A stretch of DNA of 64,000 nucleotides from contig PGYV01000007.1 in assembly GCA_002839855.1 (NCBI GenBank), forward strand, positions 197,292 to 261,291, given 5' to 3'. Origin of the DNA: Candidatus Goldiibacteriota bacterium HGW-Goldbacteria-1 (GTDB lineage: Bacteria > Oederibacteriota > PGYV01). The notes below the pieces were generated by a model that saw nothing but the letters and a program-made list of their open reading frames with translations, did no database searches and was not told the DNA's origin. Of this stretch, positions 63,902-64,000 are shown one piece after another; position 1 is the stretch's first letter; each line of letters starts with the position of its first letter. The position numbers and the translations under genes were made by a program.

Positions 63902-64000
63902 AAGTAACAGATAACAAGTTACAAGTTACAAGTATCAACTTACAGGTTATAAACAAGTGGCAAGTTACAAGTATCAACTTACAGGTTATAAACAAGTGGC
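63902..64000. repeat. Tandem 39-bp repeat built of heptamers, continuing past the window
   Basis: A 39-bp unit starting CAAGTTACAAG occurs at 63922-63960 and again, identical, at 63961-63999; the next copy begins at 64000. Inside the unit and before it, heptamers of the type CAAGTTA recur (from 63901), so the long repeat is itself made of short ones. No coding content. Confidence 0.9.

Overview
The window looks like chromosome from a diderm (Gram-negative-type) bacterium of an uncultured or candidate lineage. It encodes an Omp85-type barrel, a probable major outer-membrane barrel, an HlyD-type adaptor, lipoproteins and type IV pilin-like proteins. It also carries genes more familiar from Firmicutes (Asp23/AmaP/DUF2273, a RemB-like DUF370 protein). 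My impression is a Goldbacteria- or Elusimicrobia-like lineage, but nothing here proves the phylum. No mobile element, CRISPR array, rRNA or tRNA was recognised. The window surrounds the replication-initiation neighbourhood: recF, rsmG, dnaA, dnaN, gyrA, gyrB, dnaX, recR and a cluster of ParB-binding (parS) sites.

1-6.6 kb (minus strand): a truncated HlyD-type efflux adaptor behind an autoregulated MarR repressor with two tandem operators, an Omp85-like barrel, a YacP/NYN nuclease, a PP-loop tRNA-thiolation-type enzyme and a large secreted DUF11-type protein. 6.7-13.9 kb (plus): a divergent Lgt homologue, then a promoter and a cassette of three pilin-like proteins and an O-antigen-ligase/polymerase-like membrane protein with TPRs, closed by a strong terminator. 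14-21.4 kb (minus): a signalling operon running HD-GYP-like protein (HD motif degenerate), adenylate cyclase, TPR protein, Cys-rich protein, zinc-finger anti-sigma-like membrane protein, cyclic-nucleotide-binding protein and a 594-aa protein of unknown function. 21.5-24.3 kb: recF and rsmG separated by an AT-rich 0.93-kb gap holding four parS sites; a fifth lies inside recF. No parA or parB is present.

24.4-41.1 kb (plus): a MORN-repeat protein, queA, two TolB-like propeller proteins, then a tightly packed run: SAICAR-synthase-like, methyltransferase, Xaa-Pro peptidase, EF-P (with Arg at the modification tip), accB, accC, Asp23, AmaP, DUF2273, ThiD2-like, thiC. Next come an intergenic island of octamer repeats, a strongly expressed-looking outer-membrane barrel with a long leader, and an Ala/Thr-rich exported protein. 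41.1-54 kb (plus): dnaA with a consensus promoter and DnaA boxes, dnaN, gyrA, a pseudo-histidine-kinase, a beta-helix/barrel protein, DciA, a RemB-like protein and gyrB. 54-62.8 kb (plus): a Crp-family regulator, HAD phosphatase, second adenylate cyclase, 3D-domain protein, glycosyltransferase, methyltransferase, the small SRP RNA, dnaX, ybaB, recR and a U32 peptidase. The last kilobase holds a metallophosphoesterase and a DUF1844 protein on the minus strand, then a tandem repeat that runs off the end.

The strongest leads outside the ordinary genes are: degenerate short tandem repeats with an 8-bp (and one 7-bp) period in several intergenic gaps, including the dnaA-dnaN gap; the parS cluster without parAB; a gyrase-operon histidine kinase that has lost its phospho-acceptor His and much of its ATP site; an HD-GYP protein with Lys in place of the HD histidine; an A8 slippery site in dnaX placed to give a gamma-like product; and four apparently leaderless genes sharing an extended -10 placed 6-7 nt before ATG.
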